From Hyphomonadaceae bacterium UBA7672 (GTDB taxonomy: Bacteria > Pseudomonadota > Alphaproteobacteria > Caulobacterales > Hyphomonadaceae), in contig DLHI01000019.1 of the NCBI GenBank assembly GCA_002483135.1, positions 29,935 through 93,934 on the forward strand: a stretch of DNA of 64,000 bases, read 5' to 3'. Below are positions 41,646-51,012 of the stretch, piece by piece; the first letter of the stretch is position 1, and every line of letters starts with the position of its first letter. The notes below the pieces were generated by a model. The model was not told the DNA's origin and made no database searches. It saw only the letters and a program-made list of their open reading frames with translations. The position numbers and the translations under genes were made by a program.

Positions 41646-43730
41646 TTACTCCGCAATCAGTATCAGCCCTTCCACCTGCGCCGGATCGACCGTCTGGCCA
41701 TCCTTGCGAACCTCAAGGTGAAGATGCGGGCCGGTTGCGTACTGGCCCGAAGATCCCATTGTGCCCACGATGGTTCCCGCCTTCAGCGTATCGCCCTGGG
41801 TGACATCGACGCTCTCCAGCTGCGAGAAGCGCAGGTTTACGCCTACATCCAGTTGCAGCTCAACGACATTGCCGTAGTCGCCGCGCTTACCCGCGAACGT
41901 AACCACGCCAGCACCCGGCGCATGGATCGCCGTGCCGCGCGGCGCAGCGAGATCGACGCCATCGTGCATGACCCGCTCCTTCGTGACCGGATGTACGCGC
42001 ACGCCGTAGTCCGAGGTGATGCGGGCTGGCGCGACGACGATCGCCTTGGGCGCGTTTGACAGCCTCACCGGCGACGGCGGCGTCGGAGGCGTGACCGGAG
42101 CAACCGGAGCAACTGGCAAAACCGCTGAAGGCGGCGTCACGGGCGTCGGCGGAGCAGGCGGCGCTTCACCCGTCCATGCCGGCGGCTGTGGCGCAACGGC
42201 AGGGCGCGGGGCGGCAAACGGCGCCGGGGGAGCGACAGGCCCCACAGCGGCCACCTCTCGCGGCGCCGCAAGCGGAGCCAGCGGTGCGAGCGGTGCGAGC
42301 GGCGCGACGAAGGCATGCGGTGAATTACCGTTGGAGCAGCTCACGCTCAGGCGCATCTGGCGGCCCTCGTCGCGGCGGCCGATCGCATCGCCTTCGGCCA
42401 GCGTCTGGCCGTCGGTAACGCTGAGACTACCGAAGCCGGCGAGATGCCCGACACACGAAGCGGCCTCGCCCGTGCCTTCCAGGCGGACGGCGTATCCACG
42501 CGCCGGATCACCGCTCGCGGCGACGACCTTTGCGGGGAAGGTCGCACGCACGACACCATCACGCGAAAGTTCAGCGGCAGCGGGTCCCTCAGGCGCTTCG
42601 GGAGCTTCCGGCGCATCGGGCGCTTCCGGCGGCTGTGCGAACGCGAGCGCAATTTCAGGCGCCTCGGGCGCTTCCGGCGCCGCAGGAGCTTCGGGCGCAG
42701 GCGGCGCCTCTGGCGCAGGCGTTGCGAGCATCACTTGCGCCACAGCCAGCGGCGCGCCGACCAGCGCCAGCGCGCACGCCGACATCACGGCGATCCGTGC
42801 TGGCTTGCGGTCCGCCAGGCCAAGTGTGCGGCTGACGCGCAGCAGCATGCCTTTCCCGGCCAGCGACATCGAAGCAGCAGGCAGCGCAACCGGCAGCCCG
42901 GCAGAGAGCCCAGCAATATCGCGCAGCGTGCGTGCGTAGACCTTGCGGTCGCGCGCCACGTTCACAACAGCCTCGTCGCAGGCGAGTTCGCGGGCGAGAT
43001 CGAGTTCACGGCGCATCGCCCATGCGAACGGATTGAACCACAGCACATCCGCCGTGATGCGCTCCAGAGGACGCAACCAGCCATCGCCGCGCGCAACGTG
43101 CGTGCATTCATGCGCGATAACGAGGTCGAGTGCTTCCGGCTTCAGCCTGTCTTCCAGACCTTCCGGCAGGCAGATCGTCGGGCGTAGCACGCCGAACGAG
43201 AATGGCGAGACGCCAGCCGCCACGACCCTGAGACGCGGCGCGCGGCGCATGCCAAGGCGGCGGCTCCACACGCGCACGGCGTTCCGAGCTGCGCCCGGAC
43301 CAGCGTCCTGCGCGAACTGCACAACGCCGAGAAGCCTGCGCGCAGCAAGTTGCGCAAACACGAAACGCACGACCCAACCTGTCGCCAGCACGATGAGCAC
43401 GATCTGCAGCGGGTCGAGGCTCACCGGCGCAGTCGCAGCGGGCAGGCCCACGGTTTCCGTCACCGGACCGAGCAGTTCAGACTCCAGCGTGAATGCCGTC
43501 GGCAGAACCTCCGCAACGCCCACTGGCGCGCTGGGCGCAAGTCCCCAGCCGAACGCCGCCACCAGAGGCGCCGATATCCACGGCGCGATCAGCAACAGCG
43601 TTGCGCCGCGCCAGATCCATTGCCGCGCCCGGCCCGAGACGTTGCTGCGTTGAAGGGCGCGGGCGCACAACCAGATCAGGCCACCCCAGGCAAGGGAGGA
43701 GACCAGCAGAAACACGATCATCAGCATCAC
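41646..43730 (-). CDS. BlaR1-like M56 metallopeptidase fused to a degenerate M23 domain
   Basis: The 694-residue protein has an N-terminal M56 (BlaR1/MecR1-type) membrane peptidase with helices around residues 3-23, 40-63 and 105-128, and the zinc motif HECTH at 207-211. A helix around residue 310 is followed by a long Pro/Glu/Ala-rich linker with PEAP repeats. The C-terminal 110 residues are an M23/LytM domain: H-x3-D is present (His589, Asp593) and GPHLH too (His669, 671), but the YxH position reads FSQL (Gln637), so the hydrolase is probably inactive. In BlaR1 the C-terminal position is a penicillin-binding sensor; here it may be a peptidoglycan-binding sensor. It overlaps the BlaI-like gene by 4 nt. 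Confidence 0.88.
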   Translation of the reverse strand: MMLMIVFLLVSSLAWGGLIWLCARALQRSNVSGRARQWIWRGATLLLIAPWISAPLVAAFGWGLAPSAPVGVAEVLPTAFTLESELLGPVTETVGLPAATAPVSLDPLQIVLIVLATGWVVRFVFAQLAARRLLGVVQFAQDAGPGAARNAVRVWSRRLGMRRAPRLRVVAAGVSPFSFGVLRPTICLPEGLEDRLKPEALDLVIAHECTHVARGDGWLRPLERITADVLWFNPFAWAMRRELDLARELACDEAVVNVARDRKVYARTLRDIAGLSAGLPVALPAASMSLAGKGMLLRVSRTLGLADRKPARIAVMSACALALVGAPLAVAQVMLATPAPEAPPAPEAPAAPEAPEAPEIALAFAQPPEAPDAPEAPEAPEGPAAAELSRDGVVRATFPAKVVAASGDPARGYAVRLEGTGEAASCVGHLAGFGSLSVTDGQTLAEGDAIGRRDEGRQMRLSVSCSNGNSPHAFVAPLAPLAPLAPLAAPREVAAVGPVAPPAPFAAPRPAVAPQPPAWTGEAPPAPPTPVTPPSAVLPVAPVAPVTPPTPPSPVRLSNAPKAIVVAPARITSDYGVRVHPVTKERVMHDGVDLAAPRGTAIHAPGAGVVTFAGKRGDYGNVVELQLDVGVNLRFSQLESVDVTQGDTLKAGTIVGTMGSSGQYATGPHLHLEVRKDGQTVDPAQVEGLILIAE
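42560..42730. repeat. Low-complexity PEAP-coding repeat in the M56-M23 gene
   Basis: On the plus strand imperfect units such as GGCGCTTCCGGC and GGAGCTTCCGGC recur. They encode the PEAP/PEAPDAPEAPEAPE segments of the linker between the M56 and M23 domains. This is coding microrepeat DNA rather than a mobile repeat and may change length by slippage. Confidence 0.6.
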
Positions 43731-44104
43731 TTGTCCTCCGCATCGTCGGCGTTGAGAATCGCGTCGAGCTCTGCGAGCTCATCGCGCGTAAGGTGCGGGC
43801 TGTCGGCGAACATCGAGGCGGGCACGGCTCCCTTGATGTCCAGCACGTCGCGCGTCAGCTCGCGGGCCATCGCGCCAAGTACGGCCACACGCGACAGGGC
43901 CGGCGCATAGACCGCCACGCCATGCACGTCGGCGCGCGACACCAGCCCTTTTTCCTCCATCCGCGTCAGCAGCGTGCGCGTGGTGGAAAAGCTCCAGCCG
44001 GTCTCCCCGCTGATCGCGTCCTGGATTTCACGCGCGCTCTTTCGCGCGTCGGGCCACAGGTGCTTGAGTATGGACAGCTCTGTCCGGGTAGCGGTGGGAG
44101 GCAT
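43727..44104 (-). CDS. BlaI/MecI/CopY-family repressor
   Basis: The 125-residue protein has the BlaI winged helix (TELSILKHLWPDARKSAREIQDAI, STTRTLLTRMEEKGLVSR) and a C-terminal dimerisation region with a cleavable segment. BlaI-type repressors are cut after their M56 partner is activated. It overlaps the M56-M23 gene by 4 nt, so the two form a signalling pair. No beta-lactamase gene is adjacent, so the regulon is unknown; autoregulation is likely. Confidence 0.9.
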   Translation of the reverse strand: MPPTATRTELSILKHLWPDARKSAREIQDAISGETGWSFSTTRTLLTRMEEKGLVSRADVHGVAVYAPALSRVAVLGAMARELTRDVLDIKGAVPASMFADSPHLTRDELAELDAILNADDAEDK

Positions 44105-44161
44105 GCGCAGAATCCCTGTTCGTGACTGTTGCCGGTCAGGACGCGCTACATTTGTAGCGTA

Positions 44162-46279
44162 TCAGCTACGGCTGTCAACAGACCCAAATTTCGGCGTCAC
44201 CACGTTCCCGTCCGGCAGGACGCCGTGCATCTGCCCCGACTGAAGCGCGCGGAGACGCATTTGCGACAGTTCCGCCAGGCGCGGGTCCGACCGCCAGATA
44301 GCTTGATAGCGCGGATCAGCACGCATCTCGGGCGTAAACTCATAGGCGCCGAAGGGCATCGTCTCTGGGATGTAGAGGACGCCTGCCGAAATTGCCGCCG
44401 CAAGCATGTCGATGGCGCGATCAGTGCTGCCCGTGAAGCCCAGCTCCATCGCGAGGACCCAGAGCGACTCGCCCCTGTCCCGCAAGGCGGTTGCGAGAGA
44501 CACGCCGTCAGGAATCCCGATCTGCACGCGCATCTCGTTCTCGAGCGCCGTGGCATAGTTCCCGGACTCGCCGCGGATGGCGCGCGCAGCAGCGCCAGTC
44601 CAATCTAGCCAGTCAGCGACGTCCGCGGGGGGCGCACCCTTCCACAGTTCGTCCCGCACCAGCGCGCGCACAGCGTCAAGCCCATTGGCATCGCGGCGTA
44701 CAAGATGCTCAAGATAGATATCGCGCAGTGTCACCAGACTTTCCGGCGCTTGCCGCAACGCATCGATGTAGGCCGCTTGTGCTTCCTCATACCGGCCTGC
44801 GCATTTCAGCGCCCTCGGCAGTCCAAGCGTGCGCCACCCGAACTCCGGGTCGAGCGATATGGCAAGGCGAGCGTGTTCGACCGCCTCCACGCAGCGGCCC
44901 ACCTGCGTGAGAAAGTATGAGTAGGAGAGCTGCGTGTCCGCCTGGTTTGGATCCAGCGCCAGCGAGCGCGCCAGCATCGATCCCGCCGTTCCCCATTCCC
45001 AGCGATACCGGCGATAGTATTCGCCCAACGCCCCAAGCGCGGGCGCATAGTCCGGATCGATTGTGAGCGCCCGTCGCAGGTAGTCCGCAGCGGCTTCCTG
45101 CCGTTCGGCGACGGCAGCGCCCTTTGCTGCAAGCTCGTGCGTGATGGCCATCCCGCTGATGCGCGCCTTGAGCCGCAACGCCGCGGGAGAGGTGGGCTCG
45201 ATCGCCAGCGCGGCATCGACGAGACCGTTGGCTTTGTCGCCCGAATCCAGCGCCTCGTCGGATTTGCCGGTCATGCGAAGCTTGGCGGCGCCTTCGAGCA
45301 GTTCAGTCGCCTCCATCAGCATTCGGTAGGCGCGCGGATCGCCGCTGGTGCGCGCATCAACAAGGCGCTCGACGCGATTGGGGCCCACCTGCACCACAAT
45401 GCGCTCGAATACCGCTTCCGCCAGCCGCTGCCGCAAGCGGCCGAGGTCCTGCGCCGAGCCGGACCGCGAGTCCGCCCATAGATTGACGCCGTCCCACCCA
45501 TCGACAAGCTCCACCGTAAGGCTGAGCGAGTCGCCGTTGCGGATGAGACTCCCATCCAGCAGCAGATCCGCCTTCAGCCGCCGGCCCACCTCCGTCGCCG
45601 TCAGCGGCTCGGAGGCCACGGCGAACGAGGACGTGTCCGACACCACGCGCAGCCCGCGAACACGCGAAAGGGTGTTCCGTATCTCACGGGCAAGGCCGAT
45701 GGCCAGCGTGTCATCCCCTTCGGCGCCGCCCAGATTGTCAAACGGCAGGACGGCGAGCGTCAAAGGAGCAGAAGGATCGGAGACCCATTGCTGCGGTCGG
45801 TTCATGCCCCAGAAGGCCCATGCGCCGATCAGGCCGGCTATGACCGCGGCCGCCGCCACGAGCCAGTATCGCCGGATGCCGGATAGGAGGGAGATTGAAG
45901 CGGGAGAAGGCGCGGGCGTTGCTACATGGGTTTGCGTCTGTGGGGCAGTCGCTTCCGGCGCACCAGACAGCATCAGCCGGTAGCCAACCTTGGTTATTGT
46001 CTCGAGACTGAAATCGCGTCCGCCGGTCAGGTCGGCCAGTTTTCGCACGCGCGATATCACGCGGTTGATCGCGTCGTCCGACACGACGCGGCCTTCCCAG
46101 CACGCCGCGATGAGATCGTCGCGCGTCACCACCTGTCCACCCGCCTGCGCGAGATGGATCAGCACCGACATTACGCGCGGCTCGACCGTCTCGCGCCCGT
46201 CCGGATGGACGATCTCGCGGGTCGCCGGGCGCACTTCGATGGCTCCCAACCGGAATACTGGCTCGCGCGCGAGGTTCAT
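44162..46279 (-). CDS. CadC-like membrane transcriptional regulator with TPR domain
   Basis: About 705 residues from ATG 46279. The N-terminal OmpR-type winged helix (VEPRVMSVLIHLAQAGGQVVTRDDLI, DDAINRVISRVRKLADL) is cytoplasmic, followed by a transmembrane helix around residues 132-152 (YWLVAAAAVIAGLIGAWAFWG), a TolB-like segment (LTLAVLPFDNLGG) and several TPR repeats. It resembles the widespread alphaproteobacterial CadC-like regulators. Target genes are not visible. An upstream start at 46315 is possible. Divergent from the UrcA gene. Confidence 0.88.
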   Translation of the reverse strand: MNLAREPVFRLGAIEVRPATREIVHPDGRETVEPRVMSVLIHLAQAGGQVVTRDDLIAACWEGRVVSDDAINRVISRVRKLADLTGGRDFSLETITKVGYRLMLSGAPEATAPQTQTHVATPAPSPASISLLSGIRRYWLVAAAAVIAGLIGAWAFWGMNRPQQWVSDPSAPLTLAVLPFDNLGGAEGDDTLAIGLAREIRNTLSRVRGLRVVSDTSSFAVASEPLTATEVGRRLKADLLLDGSLIRNGDSLSLTVELVDGWDGVNLWADSRSGSAQDLGRLRQRLAEAVFERIVVQVGPNRVERLVDARTSGDPRAYRMLMEATELLEGAAKLRMTGKSDEALDSGDKANGLVDAALAIEPTSPAALRLKARISGMAITHELAAKGAAVAERQEAAADYLRRALTIDPDYAPALGALGEYYRRYRWEWGTAGSMLARSLALDPNQADTQLSYSYFLTQVGRCVEAVEHARLAISLDPEFGWRTLGLPRALKCAGRYEEAQAAYIDALRQAPESLVTLRDIYLEHLVRRDANGLDAVRALVRDELWKGAPPADVADWLDWTGAAARAIRGESGNYATALENEMRVQIGIPDGVSLATALRDRGESLWVLAMELGFTGSTDRAIDMLAAAISAGVLYIPETMPFGAYEFTPEMRADPRYQAIWRSDPRLAELSQMRLRALQSGQMHGVLPDGNVVTPKFGSVDSRS

Positions 46280-46468
46280 TGTCTGTGCGTAGGCCCTCGT
46301 GCCTGCGTGCTTCAAGCCAGAGCCTGTGCGCGCATGATCTTGTTTTCATTCATCATCAGGAAGAAGTCAGGCAAATATCAGGCGGAGGTCCTGAACTTTT
46401 CCGGCCCACACACCCACGCTTCTCCCATCGACGCCGCCACGGGCGACGCCTCACAAGGAGAAGAGCAT

Positions 46469-46804
46469 ATGCACGCCACCCTTCGCACCACAGTCCTGGC
46501 CACCGCCCTGACCATGGCGGCGCTGCCCGCCCACGCCGACGACGGCGTCTGGAAGGTCGGGACTGGCTACGTCGTCCGGTTCGAGAGTCTCGATCTCAGC
46601 CTGCCGGCCGACCGCCAGATCCTGCTCGCCCAGGTCGAGCGTGCCGCTACGAAGGCCTGCGAAGGAGTGCGCACCGAGGTTCGCCGCCGCGCCTGCGCCT
46701 CTGACGCCGTTGCCCAATCCACCAAAGCCTTGTCCCCAAACCTGCGCGCGAGCCTCGATGTCGCGCGCTTCGAACGGGACGGCCAACAGCAGGCGCAACG
46801 CTAG
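46469..46804 (+). CDS. UrcA family secreted protein
   Basis: The 111-residue product has a signal peptide (LRTTVLATALTMAALPAHA) and a short mature domain with the UrcA pattern: VRFESLDLSLPADRQILLAQVERAATKACEGV and a second Cys in RRRACASDAVAQST. The two cysteines probably form a disulfide. The family is restricted to alphaproteobacteria and its role is unknown. AAGGAG precedes ATG 46469; the longer open frame back to 45926 lies over the opposite-strand regulator. Confidence 0.8.
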   Translation: MHATLRTTVLATALTMAALPAHADDGVWKVGTGYVVRFESLDLSLPADRQILLAQVERAATKACEGVRTEVRRRACASDAVAQSTKALSPNLRASLDVARFERDGQQQAQR

Positions 46805-46842
46805 ACCCCCGGTCACCCCCGGGGATTCGAGCACCGTCTGCC

Positions 46843-46883
46843 GCGGGAGGGGCCCGACTCAGGCCCCTCCCGCAACCTGTTTT
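46843..46883 (+). terminator. Strong rho-independent terminator after the UrcA gene
   Basis: A perfect 12-bp stem (46843-46854 with 46862-46873) closes the loop CGACTCA and is followed by AACCTGTTTT. Confidence 0.9.
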
Positions 46884-47035
46884 GATCGTTTCTTGTGCAT
46901 ACACCTCCAATACAGCCTGTTTTTTGAGCTAAAGTCCGCCCGCCCACATGACGCCTGGCCTCGGCCGGTCAAAAATCCGGCGGCTCGCCTAACAAGCAGG
47001 CAACGCCGCGCAAGTCGGCGAAACCGGAGGCCCCC

Positions 47036-48343
47036 ATGACCATCCTGCGTTCCGGCCGCGTCGCGGCCGCTGGCCTTGCTGTCGCCCTTCTGGGCGCACC
47101 GGCCGCCTTTGCCGAAACCAACAGCGGCGACACCGCCTGGGTGCTCACCGCCACAGCGCTCGTCCTCTTGATGACGCTGCCCGCGCTCGCGCTCTTCTAT
47201 GGCGGCCTGGTGCAGTCGAAGAACGTGCTTTCCGTGCTCAGCCAGTGCGTGGTGATCGCCTGCCTGATGTCGCTGCTCTGGTTCTTCGTCGGATACTCGC
47301 TGGCCTTTGGCGATGGCGGACCGGCCAATGGCTTCTGGGGCGGGTTCGACAAGGCGTTCCTCAACGGCGTCACTGCAGAAAGCGAAACGGGCACGATCCC
47401 CGAGTCGGTCTTCTTCATGTTCCAGATGACCTTCGCGATCATTACGCCCGCGCTGATCGTCGGCGCATACCCCGAGCGAGCGGGCTTCGGCTTTGTGCTG
47501 GTATTTTCATCCGCATGGATGCTGCTGGTCTATGCGCCGGTGTGCCACTGGGTGTGGGGATCGGGCGGCTGGCTCTACCAGCAGGGCGTGCGCGACTTCG
47601 CGGGCGGCCTCGTCGTGCATGCGACGGCAGGCTCTTCCGCGCTGGTGATCGCCACCATGGTGGGCAAGCGCAAACACTTCCCGCAGGAGATGCGCCCGCC
47701 GCACAGCCCGGTGCTGGTGATGATCGGTGCGGCGCTGCTGTGGGTCGGCTGGTATGGCTTCAACGCCGGCTCGGCGCTGGGCGCTGGACAATCTGCCGGC
47801 AACGCCATGCTGGTCACGCACCTCTCGGCATCTGCCGCCGCGCTGACCTGGATGACGATCGAATGGATCCGGTTCGGCCGCCCCGGCCTCGTTGGCGCCG
47901 TTACGGGACTTATCGCGGGCCTCGCCACCATAACGCCGGCGGCCGGCTCCGTGGGCCCGCTGGGCGCGGTGATCATCGGCGCACTTGCCTCGCTGGTCTG
48001 CTTCTACGCAGTCACGCTGATCCGCAACAAGCTGAAGATCGACGACAGCCTCGACGTGTTCGCTGTCCACGGCGTCGGCGGCATTCTCGGCACGCTGATC
48101 CTGCCCGTGTTGGCCAGCCTGGGGCCGCTCGCGCCCGGCCTCGGCGATGTCTCGATCGCACAGCAATCCTGGGTGCAGGTGCAGGGCGTCGTCGTCGTCG
48201 TCGCCTGGTCTGTCGCGGTGACCTACGTCATCATCAAGCTCGCCAGCTTCGTGATGAAGGTCCGCGCCAAGCCAGAAGCCGAAGTCGAGGGGCTCGACAT
48301 GCATGTGCATGGCGAGCGCGCCTGGCACGGCATCAGCGGGTAG
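47036..48343 (+). CDS. amt: Ammonium transporter Amt
   Basis: The 435-residue protein has a signal-like N-terminus (AGLAVALLGAPAAFAE) and eleven transmembrane helices. Amt signatures are present: TLPALALFYGGLVQSKNVLS, AGGLVVHATAGSSALV (pore His) and DVFAVHGVGGILGTL (second pore His). The twin pore histidines indicate a functional ammonium channel. No glnK gene lies immediately upstream, where it usually sits; the upstream neighbour is UrcA with its terminator. Confidence 0.95.
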   Translation: MTILRSGRVAAAGLAVALLGAPAAFAETNSGDTAWVLTATALVLLMTLPALALFYGGLVQSKNVLSVLSQCVVIACLMSLLWFFVGYSLAFGDGGPANGFWGGFDKAFLNGVTAESETGTIPESVFFMFQMTFAIITPALIVGAYPERAGFGFVLVFSSAWMLLVYAPVCHWVWGSGGWLYQQGVRDFAGGLVVHATAGSSALVIATMVGKRKHFPQEMRPPHSPVLVMIGAALLWVGWYGFNAGSALGAGQSAGNAMLVTHLSASAAALTWMTIEWIRFGRPGLVGAVTGLIAGLATITPAAGSVGPLGAVIIGALASLVCFYAVTLIRNKLKIDDSLDVFAVHGVGGILGTLILPVLASLGPLAPGLGDVSIAQQSWVQVQGVVVVVAWSVAVTYVIIKLASFVMKVRAKPEAEVEGLDMHVHGERAWHGISG

Positions 48344-48352
48344 GCAGACCGG

Positions 48353-49879
48353 CTAGAGCGGCCGGCGCATCGCAGCCTGCCCGGGCCGTTTCACAGACGT
48401 CGGCATCGCCGCAAGCTGCCGCGCATGACTGACCCAGTCATCGCGGCGGATGCGCCCCTTGAAGTGCATCAACTTGCTCTCGACCCAGTCGATCTCGCGC
48501 GATGTCCATTCGGCAACCTGCCAGAAATAGAAAACGCCAAGGTCATTGAGCAGGGCGCGCAGCATCGGCCCCACGCCATCGATGGCTTCGAGATCGTCCG
48601 CCGGACCGAAGGCGGGCTCGGTCAACAGGTTTGCCTCATCGCCCGCACGCAGGAACGAGTTGATCGGGTCCGCATCACGGTCCGGACGCAGCGGCGCAAC
48701 CTGCGCGGGCGGGGGCGGCGGCGTCTCGCGCACCACATGCAGCGGCGGCGCCGTTCGGCCATCGCCATCGCCACGGCCAAGGATCGTGTCGCCGCGCGAA
48801 CGCAGCATGTGATGAAGCGCGGCAAGGCCATACTCGATCGCCGTCAGCCGGTTCTCCATCGCCACGAGATCGTGGCGGCTGTCGATAGAGCGCACCGCGC
48901 CGATGACCGGCGAGAGATCCGGCCCCGGCATGCTGCCCAGCGCTTCCTGAAGGCTGGCGAGACGCCGGTCGATGGGCTGAAGCGCGCGCGCCTCCTTCAC
49001 CTCGGTCTGGACAAGCGACAGCGAGGATTCCAGCGAGGCAAGCCGCGTCATCAGCGGCGTCAGGTCCTGCGGTGGCTTGTCGAGCGCAACCACGAAGGTT
49101 TCGAGATCGGCTAGCGACGTCTTGATCGGCGCAAGATTGGGCTGCGGGATCGCGGCGATCGCGTTCTGCACATCCGTGATCCCGTTGAGCACAGGCTGCA
49201 GGCTCGGCGCGGAAGGAATATTCGCGACAGCCGCCTGGATCTCCGACAGGCGCGCCTGCAACGGCGCAACGTCGGGCATGCGAAGGCTGGTGATGGCTTG
49301 CGTCACCGTCGCGAAGCGCCCGGCGATCACATCCATGTCGTTGCGGCGCGCGCCCTCGATCTTGCCGCTCATATCGCTCAGGCGCGATTCCAGCGCCGCC
49401 AGTCGCGCCGCAATTGGCTCGACAGCGCGGCTCACCGGCTCAAGGGCGTTGACGGTGAGGCCCAGCGAAGCAAGACCACTATGAACCGGCCCGAGATCAA
49501 CCTCGGGTATGCGAATTTCGCCCAGCGCAGCTTCGACGCGCGCCAGACGCTGCTCGACCGGCGAGACATCCGTCGGGCGGATTGCCGCAATCGTGCGCTC
49601 AACCTCGCCGAGGCTGGATTGCAGGCGCTGAATCCGCTCCTCCAACGGTTGCAGGTCGACCGGCTTCTGCGCCGCCAACGCCGAGCCGAGCAAGCCCGCC
49701 TCCTTCTCGAGATCCTCGCGGGTCACGAGATTGTCGATACGGCTGGTCTGGCTCACCAGCAGTTCGCGGCTGCGCGCAATCGTCTCGAAGCGGTGGTTCA
49801 GCCACCACCACATCAGCCAGGCGCCGAAGCCGGCTGCCAGCAGGATAAGTGCGGCGATCTGGAGCATCAGGAACCACAT
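48353..49879 (-). CDS. Membrane-anchored coiled-coil protein with C-terminal helix-hairpin-helix
   Basis: The 508-residue protein has one N-terminal transmembrane helix (LMLQIAALILLAAGFGAWLMWWW), about 350 residues of heptad-rich coiled coil with repeated P/L/V pattern (LQPLEERIQRLQSSLGEVERTI and similar), then a C-terminal helix-hairpin-helix-like module (DDLEAIDGVGPMLRALLNDLGVFYFWQVAEW). This module also occurs at the end of some alphaproteobacterial NuoE proteins. Function unknown; the anchor and coil suggest a scaffold. The OmpA-like gene is 23 nt upstream on the same strand. Confidence 0.7.
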   Translation of the reverse strand: MWFLMLQIAALILLAAGFGAWLMWWWLNHRFETIARSRELLVSQTSRIDNLVTREDLEKEAGLLGSALAAQKPVDLQPLEERIQRLQSSLGEVERTIAAIRPTDVSPVEQRLARVEAALGEIRIPEVDLGPVHSGLASLGLTVNALEPVSRAVEPIAARLAALESRLSDMSGKIEGARRNDMDVIAGRFATVTQAITSLRMPDVAPLQARLSEIQAAVANIPSAPSLQPVLNGITDVQNAIAAIPQPNLAPIKTSLADLETFVVALDKPPQDLTPLMTRLASLESSLSLVQTEVKEARALQPIDRRLASLQEALGSMPGPDLSPVIGAVRSIDSRHDLVAMENRLTAIEYGLAALHHMLRSRGDTILGRGDGDGRTAPPLHVVRETPPPPPAQVAPLRPDRDADPINSFLRAGDEANLLTEPAFGPADDLEAIDGVGPMLRALLNDLGVFYFWQVAEWTSREIDWVESKLMHFKGRIRRDDWVSHARQLAAMPTSVKRPGQAAMRRPL

Positions 49880-49902
49880 GGCGTGTCCAATCCGTCAGGC
49901 AT

Positions 49903-50769
49903 TCAGTTGGGTGAAGCGCCCACGGCGCGTATCTCGATGCGGCGATTGCGGGCACGACCCGCTTCAGTCTCGTTGGTTGCAACCGGCTGCGATGCGCCGA
50001 AACCCTCGGCGACGAGGCGGTCCGCCTCAACCCCGCGCCGGATCAGCGCCGTCCGCACAGCCTCGGCGCGGCGCAGGCTTAGCGTCGTGTTGACCCCATC
50101 GCGCCCCTCATTGTCGGTGTGCCCCTCAATGCGCAGGCGGCCGGGGCAGGCCTTGGCGGCGCGGGCGATGCCATCGAGCAGCAGGGCGCTGGCGGAGCGG
50201 ATCACCGCGCTGTTTGTCGCGAACTCGATCGTGGTTCCACTGAGCAGGTCGGCCATCGTCTGGTCGCAGCGTTGGTCGGCGACTGTCGGCGGCGGACTGG
50301 GCTTAGCCTGGATATCGGGCGCCGAAGCCGGCGGCGTTGCGGCAGAGTCGGCGGGCGGCGTCCGATCTCCGAGCGGTTGCAACGGATCCTCTGTGAACGT
50401 GAAACGGTCGATCACCCAGGTTGCGGGCTCGGCCTCGCCAAAGAAGGTCGGCGCGCGGGCGCGGCTGATCACGGCGATCGCCTTGTCGGCCTCGGCCCGG
50501 CTTGGCGGCTTGCCTTCTACCGTAACCCACTGCCCCGAAACCGAAGCGCTGGCCCAGCCATAGCCGCCATCCTGCAGCGCCTTGCGTGTTGCAGCAGCGG
50601 TGGCGGCCTCGATCTCGCCAAAGGCAAACGGGAAAAGCGCCGCGACCAGCACCAGCCCAAGGCCGATGATCGGCGCCAGCCCCCACGGCAGAAACGGAAA
50701 GCGCGCGGGGGCAAGGGTGGGCTTCTCGCCCGCCTTAACCACGTCCGTCACTGGCGCATCCTGCGTCAT
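49903..50769 (-). CDS. OmpA-family protein with BON-like region
   Basis: From ATG 50769 the product has 288 residues: a short cytoplasmic tail, one transmembrane helix (LPWGLAPIIGLGLVLVAALFPFAF), a BON-like segment (ATAAATRKALQDGGYGWASASVSGQWVTVEG), a Pro-rich linker and a C-terminal OmpA domain that binds peptidoglycan (SALLLDGIARAAKACPGRLRIEGHTDNEG, LSLRRAEAVRTALIRRGV, NRRIEIRAV). The frame stays open to 51756, but that part is a shadow of rplY on the other strand. It is followed by the coiled-coil gene, forming a likely two-gene envelope operon. Confidence 0.88.
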   Translation of the reverse strand: MTQDAPVTDVVKAGEKPTLAPARFPFLPWGLAPIIGLGLVLVAALFPFAFGEIEAATAAATRKALQDGGYGWASASVSGQWVTVEGKPPSRAEADKAIAVISRARAPTFFGEAEPATWVIDRFTFTEDPLQPLGDRTPPADSAATPPASAPDIQAKPSPPPTVADQRCDQTMADLLSGTTIEFATNSAVIRSASALLLDGIARAAKACPGRLRIEGHTDNEGRDGVNTTLSLRRAEAVRTALIRRGVEADRLVAEGFGASQPVATNETEAGRARNRRIEIRAVGASPN

Positions 50770-51012
50770 CGGCCGTTCCTGTCGGGCTGATATTGACCCG
50801 GTGCAGCAATATAGCCGATTACGCCCCGGCCTGCCGATTACCATCACGTCAGGCGCGAATATTAGGGGTAATGGGGCGGGCTTGCCGGGCCGGTTTCCCT
50901 TGTGTATAGGCCCGCTTCCCCAAAAAGGCGGCGATTGTCGCTGCCTGTGTAGCCAGGGTGAGCCTCCCCGAAGCCGGGACAAGGCGAACACCAGGGCGAA
51001 ACGGAGACTGAC

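Noticed and set aside
42016..42939. 307-residue Gly/Ala/Ser-rich plus-strand frame
   Set aside because: It is the antisense shadow of the PEAP linker in the M56-M23 gene.
45926..46468. N-terminal extension of the UrcA frame
   Set aside because: It overlaps the start of the minus-strand regulator; the signal peptide and AAGGAG support ATG 46469.
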